A stretch of DNA of 59,163 nucleotides from Actinomycetota bacterium (GCA_963169235.1 CAUJCX010000022.1:1-59163), one strand, 5' to 3'. Counted from the first letter of the stretch, positions 1 to 9,157 are shown. Notes: generated by a model not told the origin, from the letters alone. A program made the numbers and translations.

Positions 1-864
1 GATCTTCGTGCCGATGCCGTCGTCGGTGAAGATCTCCATCAGCACCGAGTGGGGCACGCGCCCGTCGACGATGTGGGCGGCCTCCACCCCGTGCGCCAGC
101 GCGTCGCGTACGGCCGCCAGCTTGGGCAGCATGCCGCCCGAGACGGTGCCGTCGTCCACCATGCGCTCCAGCTCCAAGAGGCGACACTCCGAGATGAGCG
201 AGTCCGCGTCGCCCGCGTCGCGGCGGATGCCCTCCACATCGGTGAGGAACACCACCTTGCGGGCCTGGAGCGCCCCTGCCAGGCTGCCCGCCACCGTGTC
301 GGCGTTGATGTTGTAGCTCTGGCCGCCTGCGTCGACGCCCACCGACGCCACCACCGGCACGAAGTCGCCCAGGCGCTCGAGCACGTGGGGATCCACCCGG
401 TCGACCCGCCCCACGAACCCGAGGTCGGCCGTCTGGGGGGCGCGGCTGGCGGTGATGAGCCCGCCATCCTCGCCGGCCAGGCCCACGGCCCGCACGCCCG
501 CGACGTTGAGCTGCGCCACGATCTCCTTGTTGACCTTGCCCACCAGCACCATCTTCGCCAGCTCCATCGTGGCCGCGTCGGTGACCCGTAGCCCCTCCAC
601 GAAGCGCACGGGCAGGCCCAGCCGCTCGCTGTAGCGCGAGATGTCGGGGCCGCCGCCGTGCACCACCACGGGGTTCATGCCGACCAGCTTCAAGAGGGCC
701 ACGTCGCGGGCGAACGACGCCTTCAACTCGGGCGCCACCATGGCCGCGCCGCCGTACTTGATCACGATGGTCTGGCCGGCGAACTGCCGGATGAACGGCA
801 GCGCCTCCAGCAGCACGTCCACGCGCTGCTCGAGGCCCTCGCGGCGGTCGCGGCGGTGGGTCAC
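1..864 (-). CDS. argB: Acetylglutamate kinase (3' end beyond window)
   Basis: Phosphorylates N-acetyl-L-glutamate with ATP, second step of arginine synthesis in the cytoplasm. The translation shows the amino-acid-kinase signatures KYGGAAM near residue 25, VVVHGGGPDIS near residue 55, and the substrate/ATP-site segment NINADTVAGSLAGAL followed by VVFLTDVEGI. The GTG start at 864 overlaps the argJ stop in a GTGA arrangement, so translation is coupled. The frame is still open at position 1 after 288 codons, close to the usual family length of about 300, so only a short C-terminus is missing. Last gene visible of the argC-argJ-argB series; argD would be expected outside the window. Confidence 0.95.
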   Translation of the reverse strand, partial: MTHRRDRREGLEQRVDVLLEALPFIRQFAGQTIVIKYGGAAMVAPELKASFARDVALLKLVGMNPVVVHGGGPDISRYSERLGLPVRFVEGLRVTDAATMELAKMVLVGKVNKEIVAQLNVAGVRAVGLAGEDGGLITASRAPQTADLGFVGRVDRVDPHVLERLGDFVPVVASVGVDAGGQSYNINADTVAGSLAGALQARKVVFLTDVEGIRRDAGDADSLISECRLLELERMVDDGTVSGGMLPKLAAVRDALAHGVEAAHIVDGRVPHSVLMEIFTDDGIGTKI

Positions 865-2087
865 GTGTGGTACTCCGCGTTCAGCGTCACGTACGCGTGG
901 CCCAGGTCGCACGCCCACAGGTCGTGGGTGGCGACGCCGCGCCCCAGCGTGATGCCGATGTCGTACTCGGCCGCGGCCATGGCGGCGGCGGCCGCGGGGT
1001 CGTCGAGCGGGTGCCCGTCGATGGTGACCCCGAGGTCGGCGGGGACGCCCCTGGTGCGGGCCAGGGCCTGCCCGACGGCCTGCGAGATGCGGCCCCAGTT
1101 GGGGTCGCGTCCGAACAGCGCGGTCTTGACCAGCGGCGAGTCGCCGACGGCGCGGGCCACGCGCTCGGCCTCGTCGCCGTCGCGCGCGCCCCGCACCCGG
1201 ATGCGCACGGCGTGCTCGGCGCCCTCGCCGTCCTTCACCATCTGGATGGCCGCCCACCGGCACACGGCCGCCAGCGCCTGGCGGAACACGGCCAGCTCGT
1301 CCCCCTCCAGCGGAGCGCCCTGCCCGTTGGCCATCACCAGGAGCGTGTCGGACGGGCTCATCTGGCCGTCGACGCTGATGCGGTTGAACGCCGCGTCCGC
1401 GGCGTCGAGCGTCGCGGCCTGGAGGTCCTCCACGATCACGGCCGCGTCGGTGGTGACGTAGGCCAGCATGGTCGCCATGGTGGGGCGGATCATGCCCGCG
1501 CCCTTCGCGGCGATGCCGATGTGCACCGTGCCCGAGCCCAGGTCGAGTGCGAACGCGCCGGCCTTGGGCCGGCGGTCGGTGGTGCAGATGGCCTCCGCGA
1601 ACGCGTCGCCCCCGGTCTGCGACAGCGCGGCCGCCGCCGCGTCGATGCCCGGCAGCGCCAGGCTGAGATCGATGCGCTCGCCGATGGTGCCGGTGGACGA
1701 CACGGCGATGGCGTCACCGGGCAGGTCGAGGCACTCGGCGGCGCGGGCGACCATGGCCAGGGCGTCCTCCATGCCGGGCGCCCCGGTAGCCGCGTTGGCC
1801 TTCGACGCGTTCACCAGCACGGCGCGGAAACCGCGCCGGTCGCGGCGCCGGTTCAGCACGATGGCCTCGGACGGCAGCGCGTTGGTGGTGTCCACCATCG
1901 CCGTGACGTTGGGGCGCACGCTCATGAGAATGCCCAGGTCGCGGGCGTCGGCCTGCGTCTTGGCGCCCGAGGCCACCCCGGACGCCGCGAAGCCCTCCGG
2001 CGTCGTCACCGACCCCCCGGGCACGGGGCGGAGCCCCTCGGGGGCGTCCAGCCAGTCGTCGTGGTCGATGGGTGGGAACGCGCTCAC
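861..2087 (-). CDS. argJ: Glutamate N-acetyltransferase / ornithine acetyltransferase
   Basis: ArgJ moves the acetyl group from acetylornithine to glutamate, giving the cyclic arginine pathway. About 408 residues, normal for the family. The self-cleavage site is visible as RPTMATMLAYVTTD, where the second Thr of the ATML motif becomes the N-terminal nucleophile of the beta chain. C-terminal motifs DPNWGRI and YVTLNAEYHT are typical. Start is GTG at 2087, overlapping the argC stop by four bases (GTGA), and its own stop overlaps the argB start the same way, so argC-argJ-argB is one coupled operon. Whether it also has N-acetylglutamate synthase activity cannot be told from sequence. Confidence 0.95.
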   Translation of the reverse strand: MSAFPPIDHDDWLDAPEGLRPVPGGSVTTPEGFAASGVASGAKTQADARDLGILMSVRPNVTAMVDTTNALPSEAIVLNRRRDRRGFRAVLVNASKANAATGAPGMEDALAMVARAAECLDLPGDAIAVSSTGTIGERIDLSLALPGIDAAAAALSQTGGDAFAEAICTTDRRPKAGAFALDLGSGTVHIGIAAKGAGMIRPTMATMLAYVTTDAAVIVEDLQAATLDAADAAFNRISVDGQMSPSDTLLVMANGQGAPLEGDELAVFRQALAAVCRWAAIQMVKDGEGAEHAVRIRVRGARDGDEAERVARAVGDSPLVKTALFGRDPNWGRISQAVGQALARTRGVPADLGVTIDGHPLDDPAAAAAMAAAEYDIGITLGRGVATHDLWACDLGHAYVTLNAEYHT

Positions 2088-3067
2088 GCCAAGCCCTCCG
2101 TCTCGGGCCGGCCCGCCATCAGGTTGAGGTTCTGGAGCGCCTGGCCGGACGCGCCCTTCACGATGTTGTCGATGGCGCCGAACGCGATCACGCGCCCGCG
2201 CCGGGCATCCAGCAGCGGGCAGATCTGCGCGTAGTTGGTGTGCTGCACCGCGCGCATGCCGGGCGGCCGCTCCACGATCTCCACGAACGGGTGCCCGTCG
2301 TAGTGCGCGCGGTACAGGGCGAACAGGTCGTCCTGCGTGGCGGGGGCGTCGGTGAGGCGCGCGTAGCACGACGCCAGCTCGCCCCGGTCGGCGGGCACCA
2401 GGTGCGGCGTGAACGTGACGTCGACGCCCAGCTCTTGGGCGATCTCGGGCTCGTGGCGGTGGCTGAGCACCTTGTAGGGCGTGACGTTCTCGGTCACCGA
2501 CGAGAAGTGCACCGCGTCGGTGGGCGTCTTGCCCGCGCCGCTCACCCCGCTCTTGGCGTCGATCACCACGTCGGCCAGGCGCCCGGCCAGGGGCAGGAGC
2601 GCCAAGAGCGCGGCCGTGGGGTAGCAGCCGGGGTTGGCCACCAGGCGCGCGTCGCGGATGCGGTCGCGGTACGCCTCGGGCAGGCCGTACACCGCCTCGC
2701 CCAGCAGCTCGGGACGCGCGTGGGTGAAGCCGTACCACTCGGGGTACAGGGCGGCGTCGCGCAGCCGGTGGTCGGCCGACACGTCCACCACGCGCACCCC
2801 GGCGTCCACCAGCTGCGCCACCAGCTCGGAGGCGGCGGCGTGCGGGTAGCACACGGCGGCGAAGTCGCCCGCGCGGGCCAGCGCGGGGTCGGGCGCCACC
2901 AGCGCGTCGGTCACCCGGTACTGCGGGTAGAGGTCCACCAGGCGGCGGCCCGCGTCGCCGCGCGCGGTGATGGCCCCCAGCGTGAAGTACGGGTGGGCAT
3001 CGACCAGGGCGGCCAGCTGGGCGCCCGCGAAACCGGCGCCGCCGAACACGTGCACCGTGGCGCTCAT
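2084..3067 (-). CDS. argC: N-acetyl-gamma-glutamyl-phosphate reductase
   Basis: NADPH-dependent reductase of the third arginine step. The N-terminal dinucleotide fold starts VHVFGGAGFAGAQL, and the catalytic cysteine lies in VANPGCYPTAALLAL, the hallmark of ArgC; AKSGVSGAGK and SHRHEPEIAQEL follow. 327 residues. The ATG at 3067 is chosen because it overlaps the pheT stop (ATGA); the frame is open far upstream but that part reads as Arg/Gly-rich shadow of pheT. Coupling of pheT to argC puts the arginine genes in the same transcriptional run as the phenylalanyl-tRNA synthetase genes. Confidence 0.95.
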   Translation of the reverse strand: MSATVHVFGGAGFAGAQLAALVDAHPYFTLGAITARGDAGRRLVDLYPQYRVTDALVAPDPALARAGDFAAVCYPHAAASELVAQLVDAGVRVVDVSADHRLRDAALYPEWYGFTHARPELLGEAVYGLPEAYRDRIRDARLVANPGCYPTAALLALLPLAGRLADVVIDAKSGVSGAGKTPTDAVHFSSVTENVTPYKVLSHRHEPEIAQELGVDVTFTPHLVPADRGELASCYARLTDAPATQDDLFALYRAHYDGHPFVEIVERPPGMRAVQHTNYAQICPLLDARRGRVIAFGAIDNIVKGASGQALQNLNLMAGRPETEGLA

Positions 3068-5487
3068 CGCAGGTCGGCCCCGTGCTCGGCGGCCAGCGCG
3101 TCGCGCACGGCCGCGACGCACGCCGCGATCTCGTCGTCGGTGAGCGTGCGGCCCGGGTCGGCGATGACCAGGCGCAGCGCCAGGCTGACGCGCCCCTCGC
3201 CCACCTGCGGGCCCTCGTAGCGGTCGAACACCGCCACGTCGCGCACCAGCGGGCCACCGGCCTGCCGGGCCGTCGCCACCAGGGCGGCGGCCGGTACGTC
3301 CTTGGCCACCACCAGCGCCAGATCGCGGGTGGAGGCGGGCACGGTGAGCAGGTCGACGAACCGCGTGGGTGTCGTCGGCGCGGCCCGGCCGAGGGCGGCG
3401 AGGTCGAGCACGACCCCCGTGGCGGGTCCCCCGACGTCGAACGCGGTGAGCACCCGCGGGTGCATCTCCCCCACCCAGCCGACCACCTCGTCGCCCGCCA
3501 CCAGCCGGGCCTGACGCACGGGATGGAAGTACGGCGCGTGGTTGGGCTCCTGGCCGGGGCGCACGCCCACCGTGCGGCACAGGGCGGTGGCGAGGCCCAG
3601 CCCCGCGAACAGGTCGTTGGCCGGCGCCTCGCCCCGCCAGTGCCGGCGCGGGGGCGGGCCGAACATCAGGGCCGCCAGGAACGGCCGCTCGTCGGCCAGG
3701 CCGCCCTCGGCCGGCGCGTACGTGGCGCCCACCTCGAACACCCCACCGGACGGCACCTGGTGGTGCTGGTTGTGCGACGCGGCCCGCAGCAGGCCCGGCA
3801 GCATCGAGCGCCGCATCACCGCCATCTCCTCCGAGATGGGGTGCGCCAGCCGCAGCACGTCGCGGCGGGGGTCATCGGGCGCCATCTGCAGCGCGTCCGC
3901 ATCGCCGGGCGGCACGAAGCGGTACGTCACGACCTCGTGCAGGCCCAGGTCGCTCGCGCGCCGCGACAGGCGCACGACGCGCTCCTGCGCGGGGGTGCGA
4001 CGGCCGTCGCCCACCAGGCGGGGCAACAGCACGGGCACGTCGCGATAGCCGTGCACGCGCCCGATCTCCTCGATGAGGTCGGCCTCACGGGTGACGTCGG
4101 CGCGGCGCTCCCACGGCACGGTGACGTCGAGGCCGTCGGGGGCGTCGGCGACGCCGAACCCCAGGCGGGTGAGCGTGGTGCGCGACTCCTCCACCGGGAT
4201 CTCGATGCCCAGCAGCGCGTTGACGCGGGCCGTGCGCACCCGCAGCACCGCGGCGGGCGGCGGCGCGGCGGCACGGGCATCGAGCGTCCCGGGCACCATG
4301 CGGGCCCCGCACAGCTCCACCAGCATGCGGCTGGCGATGCGCATCGCCCGCTCGGGAAGCTCCACCGGCAGGCCCTTCTCGAACCGACCGCTGGATTCGG
4401 AGCGCAAGCCCAGGGACAGCGACGTGCGCAGGATGGACGGGCCGTCGAACGCGGCGGCCTCCAGCAGCAGCGTCGTGGTGGCGTCGGACACCTCGACGTC
4501 CTGCGCGCCCATGATGCCGGCGATCACGGCCGGACGCTCGGCGTCGCAGATGGCCAGCATGTCGCCGGTGAGCGTACGGGTCTGTGCGTCGAGCGTGGTC
4601 ACGGGCTCGCCGGGGGTGGCGCGCCTCACCACGATGGTGGCCCCGGCCACGTGCGCCAGGTCGAACGCGTGCAACGGCTGGCCCGTCAGCAGCATCACGT
4701 AGTTGGTGACGTCGACGACGTTGCTGATGGAGCGCATGCCCGCGGCGGCCAGGCGGCCGCGCAGCCATGCGGGCGACGGGCCGACGGTGACGTCGGTGAA
4801 CACGCGGGCCATGTAGCGGGGGCACAGGTCGGGGGCCTCCACCCGCAGCGTCGCGTGGTCGGCCACGGTGCCCGGGCCGTCGGCCGGCGGGTCGGACTCG
4901 TCGAGCGGGGCGAGGTCGGCCCCCGTGACGGCGTGCACCTCGCGGGCCACGCCGTAGACGCCCAGGCAGTCGGGTCGGTTGGACGTGATCTCCAGGTCGA
5001 GCACGGTCTCGACGATGGGCAGCACGTCCGCCAGCGGCGTGCCCGGCCGGGGAGCGCCGTCGAGCTCCACGATGCCGCCGTGATCGGCCCCGAGGCCCAG
5101 TTCCTTCTCGCTGCACAGCATCCCCGACGACTCCACGCCGCGCAGCTTCGCCGTGCCCAGGGGGTCGCGACCCGGGAGCACCGCCCCGGGCAGGGCGACG
5201 GCCACGTCGATCCCCGCGCGGGCGTTGGGCGCGCCGCACACGATCTGCCGGGGCGCGTCCTCGCCCACATCCACCATGCAGACGCGCAGGCGGTCGGCGT
5301 TGGGATGCTGCTCGGCGCTCGCGACGTGGCCCACGCGGAAGAACGCCAGGTTCGCCGGGTCGGCCGCGACGCGGACGTCGTCGACGGCCTCCACGGCCGT
5401 GCCGCTGTCGGCCAGGCGCTCGGCCAGCGCGTCGGGGGTGAGGCCGGGGTCGACGTAGTCGGCCAGCCAGCCCAGGGGCAGCTTCAC
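3064..5487 (-). CDS. pheT: Phenylalanine--tRNA ligase beta subunit
   Basis: Beta chain of the (alpha-beta)2 synthetase that charges tRNA-Phe. 807 residues, usual full length. In order: an EMAP-like tRNA-binding fold (about 40-150, with CGAPNARAGIDVAVALPGA), B3/B4 editing region, B5 domain, core domain carrying RIGRVHGYRDVP-type signatures (EEIGRVHGYRDVP), and a C-terminal ferredoxin-fold anticodon-binding domain containing FDRYEGPQVGEGRVSLALR. GTG start at 5487 overlaps the pheS stop by four bases. It is followed directly by argC. Confidence 0.97.
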   Translation of the reverse strand: MKLPLGWLADYVDPGLTPDALAERLADSGTAVEAVDDVRVAADPANLAFFRVGHVASAEQHPNADRLRVCMVDVGEDAPRQIVCGAPNARAGIDVAVALPGAVLPGRDPLGTAKLRGVESSGMLCSEKELGLGADHGGIVELDGAPRPGTPLADVLPIVETVLDLEITSNRPDCLGVYGVAREVHAVTGADLAPLDESDPPADGPGTVADHATLRVEAPDLCPRYMARVFTDVTVGPSPAWLRGRLAAAGMRSISNVVDVTNYVMLLTGQPLHAFDLAHVAGATIVVRRATPGEPVTTLDAQTRTLTGDMLAICDAERPAVIAGIMGAQDVEVSDATTTLLLEAAAFDGPSILRTSLSLGLRSESSGRFEKGLPVELPERAMRIASRMLVELCGARMVPGTLDARAAAPPPAAVLRVRTARVNALLGIEIPVEESRTTLTRLGFGVADAPDGLDVTVPWERRADVTREADLIEEIGRVHGYRDVPVLLPRLVGDGRRTPAQERVVRLSRRASDLGLHEVVTYRFVPPGDADALQMAPDDPRRDVLRLAHPISEEMAVMRRSMLPGLLRAASHNQHHQVPSGGVFEVGATYAPAEGGLADERPFLAALMFGPPPRRHWRGEAPANDLFAGLGLATALCRTVGVRPGQEPNHAPYFHPVRQARLVAGDEVVGWVGEMHPRVLTAFDVGGPATGVVLDLAALGRAAPTTPTRFVDLLTVPASTRDLALVVAKDVPAAALVATARQAGGPLVRDVAVFDRYEGPQVGEGRVSLALRLVIADPGRTLTDDEIAACVAAVRDALAAEHGADLR

Positions 5488-6497
5488 GAGAACTGCTCCA
5501 GGAAGCGGATGTCACCCTCGAACAGAAGGCGCAGGTCGGGCAGCCCGTGGCGCACCATCGCGATGCGGTCGAGGCCCATGCCGAACGCGAAGCCCGTGTA
5601 CTTCTCGGCGTCGTAGCCCACGTGGGCGAACACGTTGGGGTCCACCATGCCGGACCCCAGCAGCTCGAGCCACTGGGAGCGCCCGTGCTTGTCGGTCCAG
5701 CGCACGTACAGCTCCACGGACGGCTCGGTGAACGGGAAGAAGTGGGGCCGCAGCACGTACTCGACGCCCTTGCCCAAGAGCTCCTCGGCCACGTGCACCA
5801 GCGTGCCCTTCAGGTGCGCAAGCGACAGCCCCTCGTCGACGGCCAGGCCCTCGAGCTGGTGGAACATGGGGCTGTGCGTCGCGTCCACGTCGTCGCGCCG
5901 GTACACCGCGCCCGGGCTGATGACGTACAGCGGCGGCGGCCCGGCCTCCATCGCCCGCACCTGCACCGGCGACGTCTGCGGCCGCAGCGCGACGCCGGGG
6001 CGGTCGGCCACGTAGAACGTGTCGGACGACGACCGCGCCGGATGCCCCTCCGCCACGTTGAGGGCGGTGAAGTTGTGGTACTCGTCCTCCACCTCGGGGC
6101 CGTCGGCGATGCGGTAGCCCATGGCCAGGAAGATGTCCTCGATCTCGAGGCGCACCTGGGTGATGGGGTGCAGCGACCCGAGCGGGTGGGGATCTCCCGG
6201 CAGCGTGACGTCGGTGTCGTCGCGGGCGAGCGCCGCGCCCATGGCCTCGGCCTCGAGCGCCGCGTGGCGGTCGGCTAGCGCCGCCTCCACGGCCTTGCGG
6301 GCCTCGTTGGCGGTCTTCCCCACCGGGCCCCGCTCGGCGGGCGACAGGCGGCCGATGCCCGACAGGATCTCGGCCAGCGCGCTCTTACGGCCCGTGTGGG
6401 TGACGCGCACGGCCTCGAGCGCGTCGAGGGTGTCCGCCGCCGCGACGGCGGCCAGCGCCGCGTCCTTCAAGGGGCCGATGTCGTCCAGAACCGCCAC
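5484..6497 (-). CDS. pheS: Phenylalanine--tRNA ligase alpha subunit
   Basis: Catalytic alpha chain. N-terminal coiled coil (1-90), then the class II aminoacyl-tRNA synthetase core: motif 2 region VYRRDDVDATHSPMFHQLEG and motif 3 GFAFGMGLDRIAM near the C-terminus. HPARSSSDTFYV binds Phe/ATP. 337 residues, normal. GTG start at 6497, six bases after the stop of the upstream methyltransferase gene; stop overlaps the pheT start (GTGA). Confidence 0.97.
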   Translation of the reverse strand: MAVLDDIGPLKDAALAAVAAADTLDALEAVRVTHTGRKSALAEILSGIGRLSPAERGPVGKTANEARKAVEAALADRHAALEAEAMGAALARDDTDVTLPGDPHPLGSLHPITQVRLEIEDIFLAMGYRIADGPEVEDEYHNFTALNVAEGHPARSSSDTFYVADRPGVALRPQTSPVQVRAMEAGPPPLYVISPGAVYRRDDVDATHSPMFHQLEGLAVDEGLSLAHLKGTLVHVAEELLGKGVEYVLRPHFFPFTEPSVELYVRWTDKHGRSQWLELLGSGMVDPNVFAHVGYDAEKYTGFAFGMGLDRIAMVRHGLPDLRLLFEGDIRFLEQFS

Positions 6498-6503
6498 GGC
6501 CCG

Positions 6504-7292
6504 TCAGGCTACAGAAATCCGCTGGCGAAGGGCTTCTGACATCAGCGCCGCGCCGGCCGCCGACACGTTCAGCGACTCGCTGCCCGGCGCCTGCGGGATG
6601 GCCACGCGCACCACCGGCAGGTCGGCCGCGTCGGCCAGGGCGGGCGCGATGCCGTCGCGCTCGGCTCCGAGCGCCAGCACCGTCGGGCGCGTCAGGTCGA
6701 CGTCCCAGGGCGGGACCCCGTCGTGCGGGTCGGCGGCCACCACCTGAAAGCCCGTGCGGGTCGCGAGATCACGCATGGTCACGCCCTCCAAGAGCGCCAG
6801 CGTGAACGTGGAGCCCATGGCCGCCCGCACCGCCTTGGGATGGAACGGGTCGGCCGAACCCGGCCCCGTGGCCAGCCAGTCGGCGCCCAGGGCGGCGGCC
6901 GTGCGCACCAGCGTGCCCACGTTGCCCGGGTCGGCCACGCCGGCCAGCCAGATGCCGAGCGCCGGGGGGAACGCCACGTCCGAGAAACCGCGGGGGGCGG
7001 GCTGGGGCAGGATCGCGAGCACGCGCGGATGCGCCGCCAGCGAGCTGACGCGTCCCATCACGTCGGGCGTGACGGCGTAACGCTCCGGCACTCCGGCGGT
7101 GCGCTCCACCAGGTCGGCCACGTCGTCCAGGCGGGCCTCGTCGAACAGCAGCGCGGTGGGCGTCACGCCCTGGTCGAGGGCGGACGCGATCAGGTCCTCC
7201 CCCTCCGCCACGGTCAGGCGGCGCTCACGCCGCACCTTCTTGGCCTCGAGGGCCCGCGCCAGCTTGACGTACGGGTTGCGCGTCGACGTCAC
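6504..7292 (-). CDS. SpoU/TrmH-family RNA 2'-O-methyltransferase
   Basis: SPOUT-class methyltransferase that probably 2'-O-methylates a ribose in 23S rRNA; this family regularly sits between rplT and pheS in actinobacteria. The N-terminal substrate-binding part contains NPYVKLARALEAKK and AEGEDLI; the knotted SAM-binding C-terminus has LAGVADPGNVGTLVRTA, HPKAVRAAMGSTF and IPQAPGSESLNVSAAGA, matching SpoU motifs 1-3. I take the GTG at 7292 as start, which gives 262 residues and begins at the conserved NPYVK block; an upstream in-frame start would run into rplT. The exact target nucleotide is not deducible. Confidence 0.88.
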   Translation of the reverse strand: MTSTRNPYVKLARALEAKKVRRERRLTVAEGEDLIASALDQGVTPTALLFDEARLDDVADLVERTAGVPERYAVTPDVMGRVSSLAAHPRVLAILPQPAPRGFSDVAFPPALGIWLAGVADPGNVGTLVRTAAALGADWLATGPGSADPFHPKAVRAAMGSTFTLALLEGVTMRDLATRTGFQVVAADPHDGVPPWDVDLTRPTVLALGAERDGIAPALADAADLPVVRVAIPQAPGSESLNVSAAGAALMSEALRQRISVA

Positions 7293-7296
7293 GCGC

Positions 7297-7326
7297 CGCA
7301 GGCCCCGCGCGAACGCGGGGCCTGCG
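7297..7326 (-). terminator. Perfect 13-bp hairpin between rplT and the methyltransferase gene
   Basis: Arms at 7297-7309 and 7314-7326 pair over 13 bp around a four-base loop (UUCG in the minus-strand RNA). There is no U-run, so it may be a weak terminator or an RNA processing/stability element that lowers expression of the methyltransferase-pheST-arg genes relative to the ribosomal protein genes. Confidence 0.6.
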
Positions 7327-7356
7327 GGCGGATCAGAGTGCGACCGGGACGGCCGT

Positions 7357-7731
7357 TCAGGCCGCGGCGAGGTGCTTCTCACGCGCCTCGCGGGCGCGGG
7401 TGACGAGCGACGCGAACGCGTCGGGCTCGTGCACCGCCAGGTCTGCGAGGACCTTGCGGTTCAGCTCCACCTCGGCCAGGCGCAGGCCGTGCATGAACTC
7501 GCCGTACGTGAGGCCGTTGAGGCGGGCGGCGGCGTTGATGCGGGCGATCCACAAGCGGCGGAAGTCGCGCTTGCGCACGCGCCGGTCGCGGTACTGGTAG
7601 TTGAACGAGCGGAGCACCTGCTCCTTCGCGCGCCGGTACGAGGACTTCTTCGTCCCCCAGTACCCGCGGGCGTGGGCAAGAACCTTGCGGCGCTTCTTGC
7701 GGGCCGCCACCGAGCGCTTGATGCGCGCCAT
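7357..7731 (-). CDS. rplT: 50S ribosomal protein L20
   Basis: Large-subunit assembly protein binding 23S rRNA. 124 residues, basic N-terminus [18 protein letters not shown], then the conserved block [19 protein letters not shown], both diagnostic. The start codon overlaps the rpmI stop by one base (TGATG). Part of the infC-rpmI-rplT operon, in which L20 commonly acts as autogenous repressor in other bacteria. Confidence 0.98.
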   Translation of the reverse strand: MARIKRSVAARKKRRKVLAHARGYWGTKKSSYRRAKEQVLRSFNYQYRDRRVRKRDFRRLWIARINAAARLNGLTYGEFMHGLRLAEVELNRKVLADLAVHEPDAFASLVTRAREAREKHLAAA

Positions 7732-7928
7732 CAGCGCTTCCCCAGCTGGCGCAGGATCGACGCGGCGTGCTCGTCGGCCAGCGCGCGGGTGGCGCGCTTG
7801 GAACGGCGGGCGTTACCGGACATGTGCTCCAGGTTGTGGCGCAGACCGGCGGGCAGGAACATCACCTTGCCGGTGGGTGTCACGCGGAACCGCTTGGACG
7901 TGGCCTTCTTGGTCTTGACTTTCGGCAT
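7731..7928 (-). CDS. rpmI: 50S ribosomal protein L35
   Basis: 65-residue basic protein beginning [17 protein letters not shown], the L35 signature; ends ILRQLGKR. Two bases after the infC stop and overlapping the rplT start, so the three genes are translationally coupled. Confidence 0.97.
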   Translation of the reverse strand: MPKVKTKKATSKRFRVTPTGKVMFLPAGLRHNLEHMSGNARRSKRATRALADEHAASILRQLGKR

Positions 7929-7930
7929 CT

Positions 7931-8560
7931 CTACTCGGTCTCGCTGTCGGACGGCGCTGCGGCTTCGGTGGCCGCGGCCGCGGCGGTGGGACGTGCGGCG
8001 GGCGGTGGCGGCCCATCCTTGAGGGGATTGAGCATCATCACCATGTTGCGCCCGTCCAGATTGGGCTTCGACTCGACGGTGCCCAGGTCTTTCAGGTCGT
8101 CGGCGAGCCGAAGAAGGATGGACTCTCCGCGCTCAGGATGCAAGAGCTCACGGCCACGGAACATGATCGTGACCTTCACCTTGTCCTTGTTGCGCAGGAA
8201 CCGCTCGACGTGCCCCTTCTTGGTGGCGTAGTCGTGCGGGTCGATCTTCGGCCGGAACTTGATCTCCTTGATCACGATCTGGCTCTGGTGCTTGCGGGCC
8301 TGCTTGGCCTTCTGCTCCTGCTCGTAGCGCCACTTGCCGTAATCCATGATGCGGACCACGGGCGGGCGGGCGTCCGCGGCGACCTCGACGAGGTCGAGGT
8401 TCGCCCCGACCGCGATGTCGAGCGCACGCGCAATCGGCACCACACCGCGGTTCTCGCCGGTGTGGTCGATCAGGCGCACCGAGTCGGCGCGAATCGCCTC
8501 GTTGATGCGGGTGGACGGACCCGCGGGTGGGCGGGTATCGGGACCGCGCCTAGGGGGCAA
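7931..8560 (-). CDS. infC: Translation initiation factor IF-3
   Basis: Prevents premature subunit joining and proofreads start-codon selection. The N-domain begins RINEAIRADSVRLID, the linker has KHQSQIVIKEIKFRP, and the C-domain contains HDYATKKGHVERFLRNKDKVKVTIMFRGRE. An Ala/Pro-rich acidic tail of about 25 residues extends past the normal end. The start is uncertain: TTG at 8560 is the first possible codon after an in-frame TGA at 8567-8569, no good Shine-Dalgarno precedes it, and IF-3 genes often use rare start codons for autoregulation. Confidence 0.95.
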   Translation of the reverse strand: MPPRRGPDTRPPAGPSTRINEAIRADSVRLIDHTGENRGVVPIARALDIAVGANLDLVEVAADARPPVVRIMDYGKWRYEQEQKAKQARKHQSQIVIKEIKFRPKIDPHDYATKKGHVERFLRNKDKVKVTIMFRGRELLHPERGESILLRLADDLKDLGTVESKPNLDGRNMVMMLNPLKDGPPPPAARPTAAAAATEAAAPSDSETE

Positions 8561-8857
8561 CCAACATCACGTGCGCACTCAGGCGCCGCCTCCAATAACG
8601 AATGAAAAACAAGGACACACCCGCCCCGGGACGACGGCGACGCCGCTGTCGCGGCGAGCGCGCGCGTCGGACAAGCGCCGAGCGGGTGCGCGAAAGATAG
8701 CAGCGGCCATGCGGGCCCGTCCAGTTGGCAGGGACGCGCGGTGACCGGCTGCGGAGACCGACCGTCGCGGACGCTTCGCGAGAAGGCGTCCGCGGGAACC
8801 GGACGGGTTGATCCGAACCTCACCCCCTCCGTGCGCCTCGGCGCCGGAGGGCGGCCA
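8561..8857. other. infC leader / intergenic region with hairpin at 8766-8794
   Basis: No convincing gene in these 297 bases. It should hold the promoter and leader of the infC operon. A hairpin with 9-bp arms (8766-8774 and 8786-8794) and an inner GCGA loop lies about 200 bases upstream of infC. A GGAGG at 8589-8593 (minus strand) precedes a 3-codon GTG mini-ORF (8567-8578, minus) and an overlapping 5-codon ATG mini-ORF, neither long enough to call. Confidence 0.5.
8825..8851 (-). terminator. Terminator of the HU gene
   Basis: Arms 8825-8831 and 8845-8851 (CCCTCCG/CGGAGGG) with an inner GCGC/GCGC stem and one bulged base form a stable hairpin six bases after the HU stop codon, on the minus-strand transcript. 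No long U-tract, as is common in GC-rich actinobacteria. Confidence 0.65.
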
Positions 8858-9157
8858 TCACTTCTTCTTGCTGCCCTTGCCGGACGCGACCTCGGACTTC
8901 AGCACGGCGCCGGGCGTGAAGCGCGGCACGGTGCGGGCCGGGATCGTGACCTTCTTGCTCGGGTCCTGCGGGTTGACGCCGACGCGCTCGGCGCGGTGGG
9001 ACAGCGAGAACTTGCCGAACCCGGCAAACGCGACGTCCTCACCACCCTTGAGCGCGGTCTGGATCTCGTCGAGGACGGCCTGGACGGCACGCTGGGCCTC
9101 GGCGTTCGTCATATCGGCCCGCTTGGCGACGCGGCCGACAAACTCGGTCTTGTTCAT
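8858..9157 (-). CDS. HU-family nucleoid DNA-binding protein
   Basis: Small basic histone-like protein that bends DNA. 99 residues: MNKTEFVGRVAKRADM, then FAGFGKFSLSHRAERVGVNPQ, the HU/IHF beta-arm signature (GFG, R-G-NPQ), and a Lys-rich tail ending GKGSKKK. ATG at 9157 is preceded by AAGGGGG, a strong ribosome site, which rules out the longer upstream frame. A TGCTAGCTT-like extended -10 lies at 9202-9210 on the minus strand. Between HU and the divergent protease gene, 9158-9412 holds no gene I can support. Confidence 0.95.
   Translation of the reverse strand: MNKTEFVGRVAKRADMTNAEAQRAVQAVLDEIQTALKGGEDVAFAGFGKFSLSHRAERVGVNPQDPSKKVTIPARTVPRFTPGAVLKSEVASGKGSKKK

Noticed and set aside
3082-5616. 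A 844-codon plus-strand open frame opposite pheT
   Set aside because: Antisense shadow; pheT is certain.
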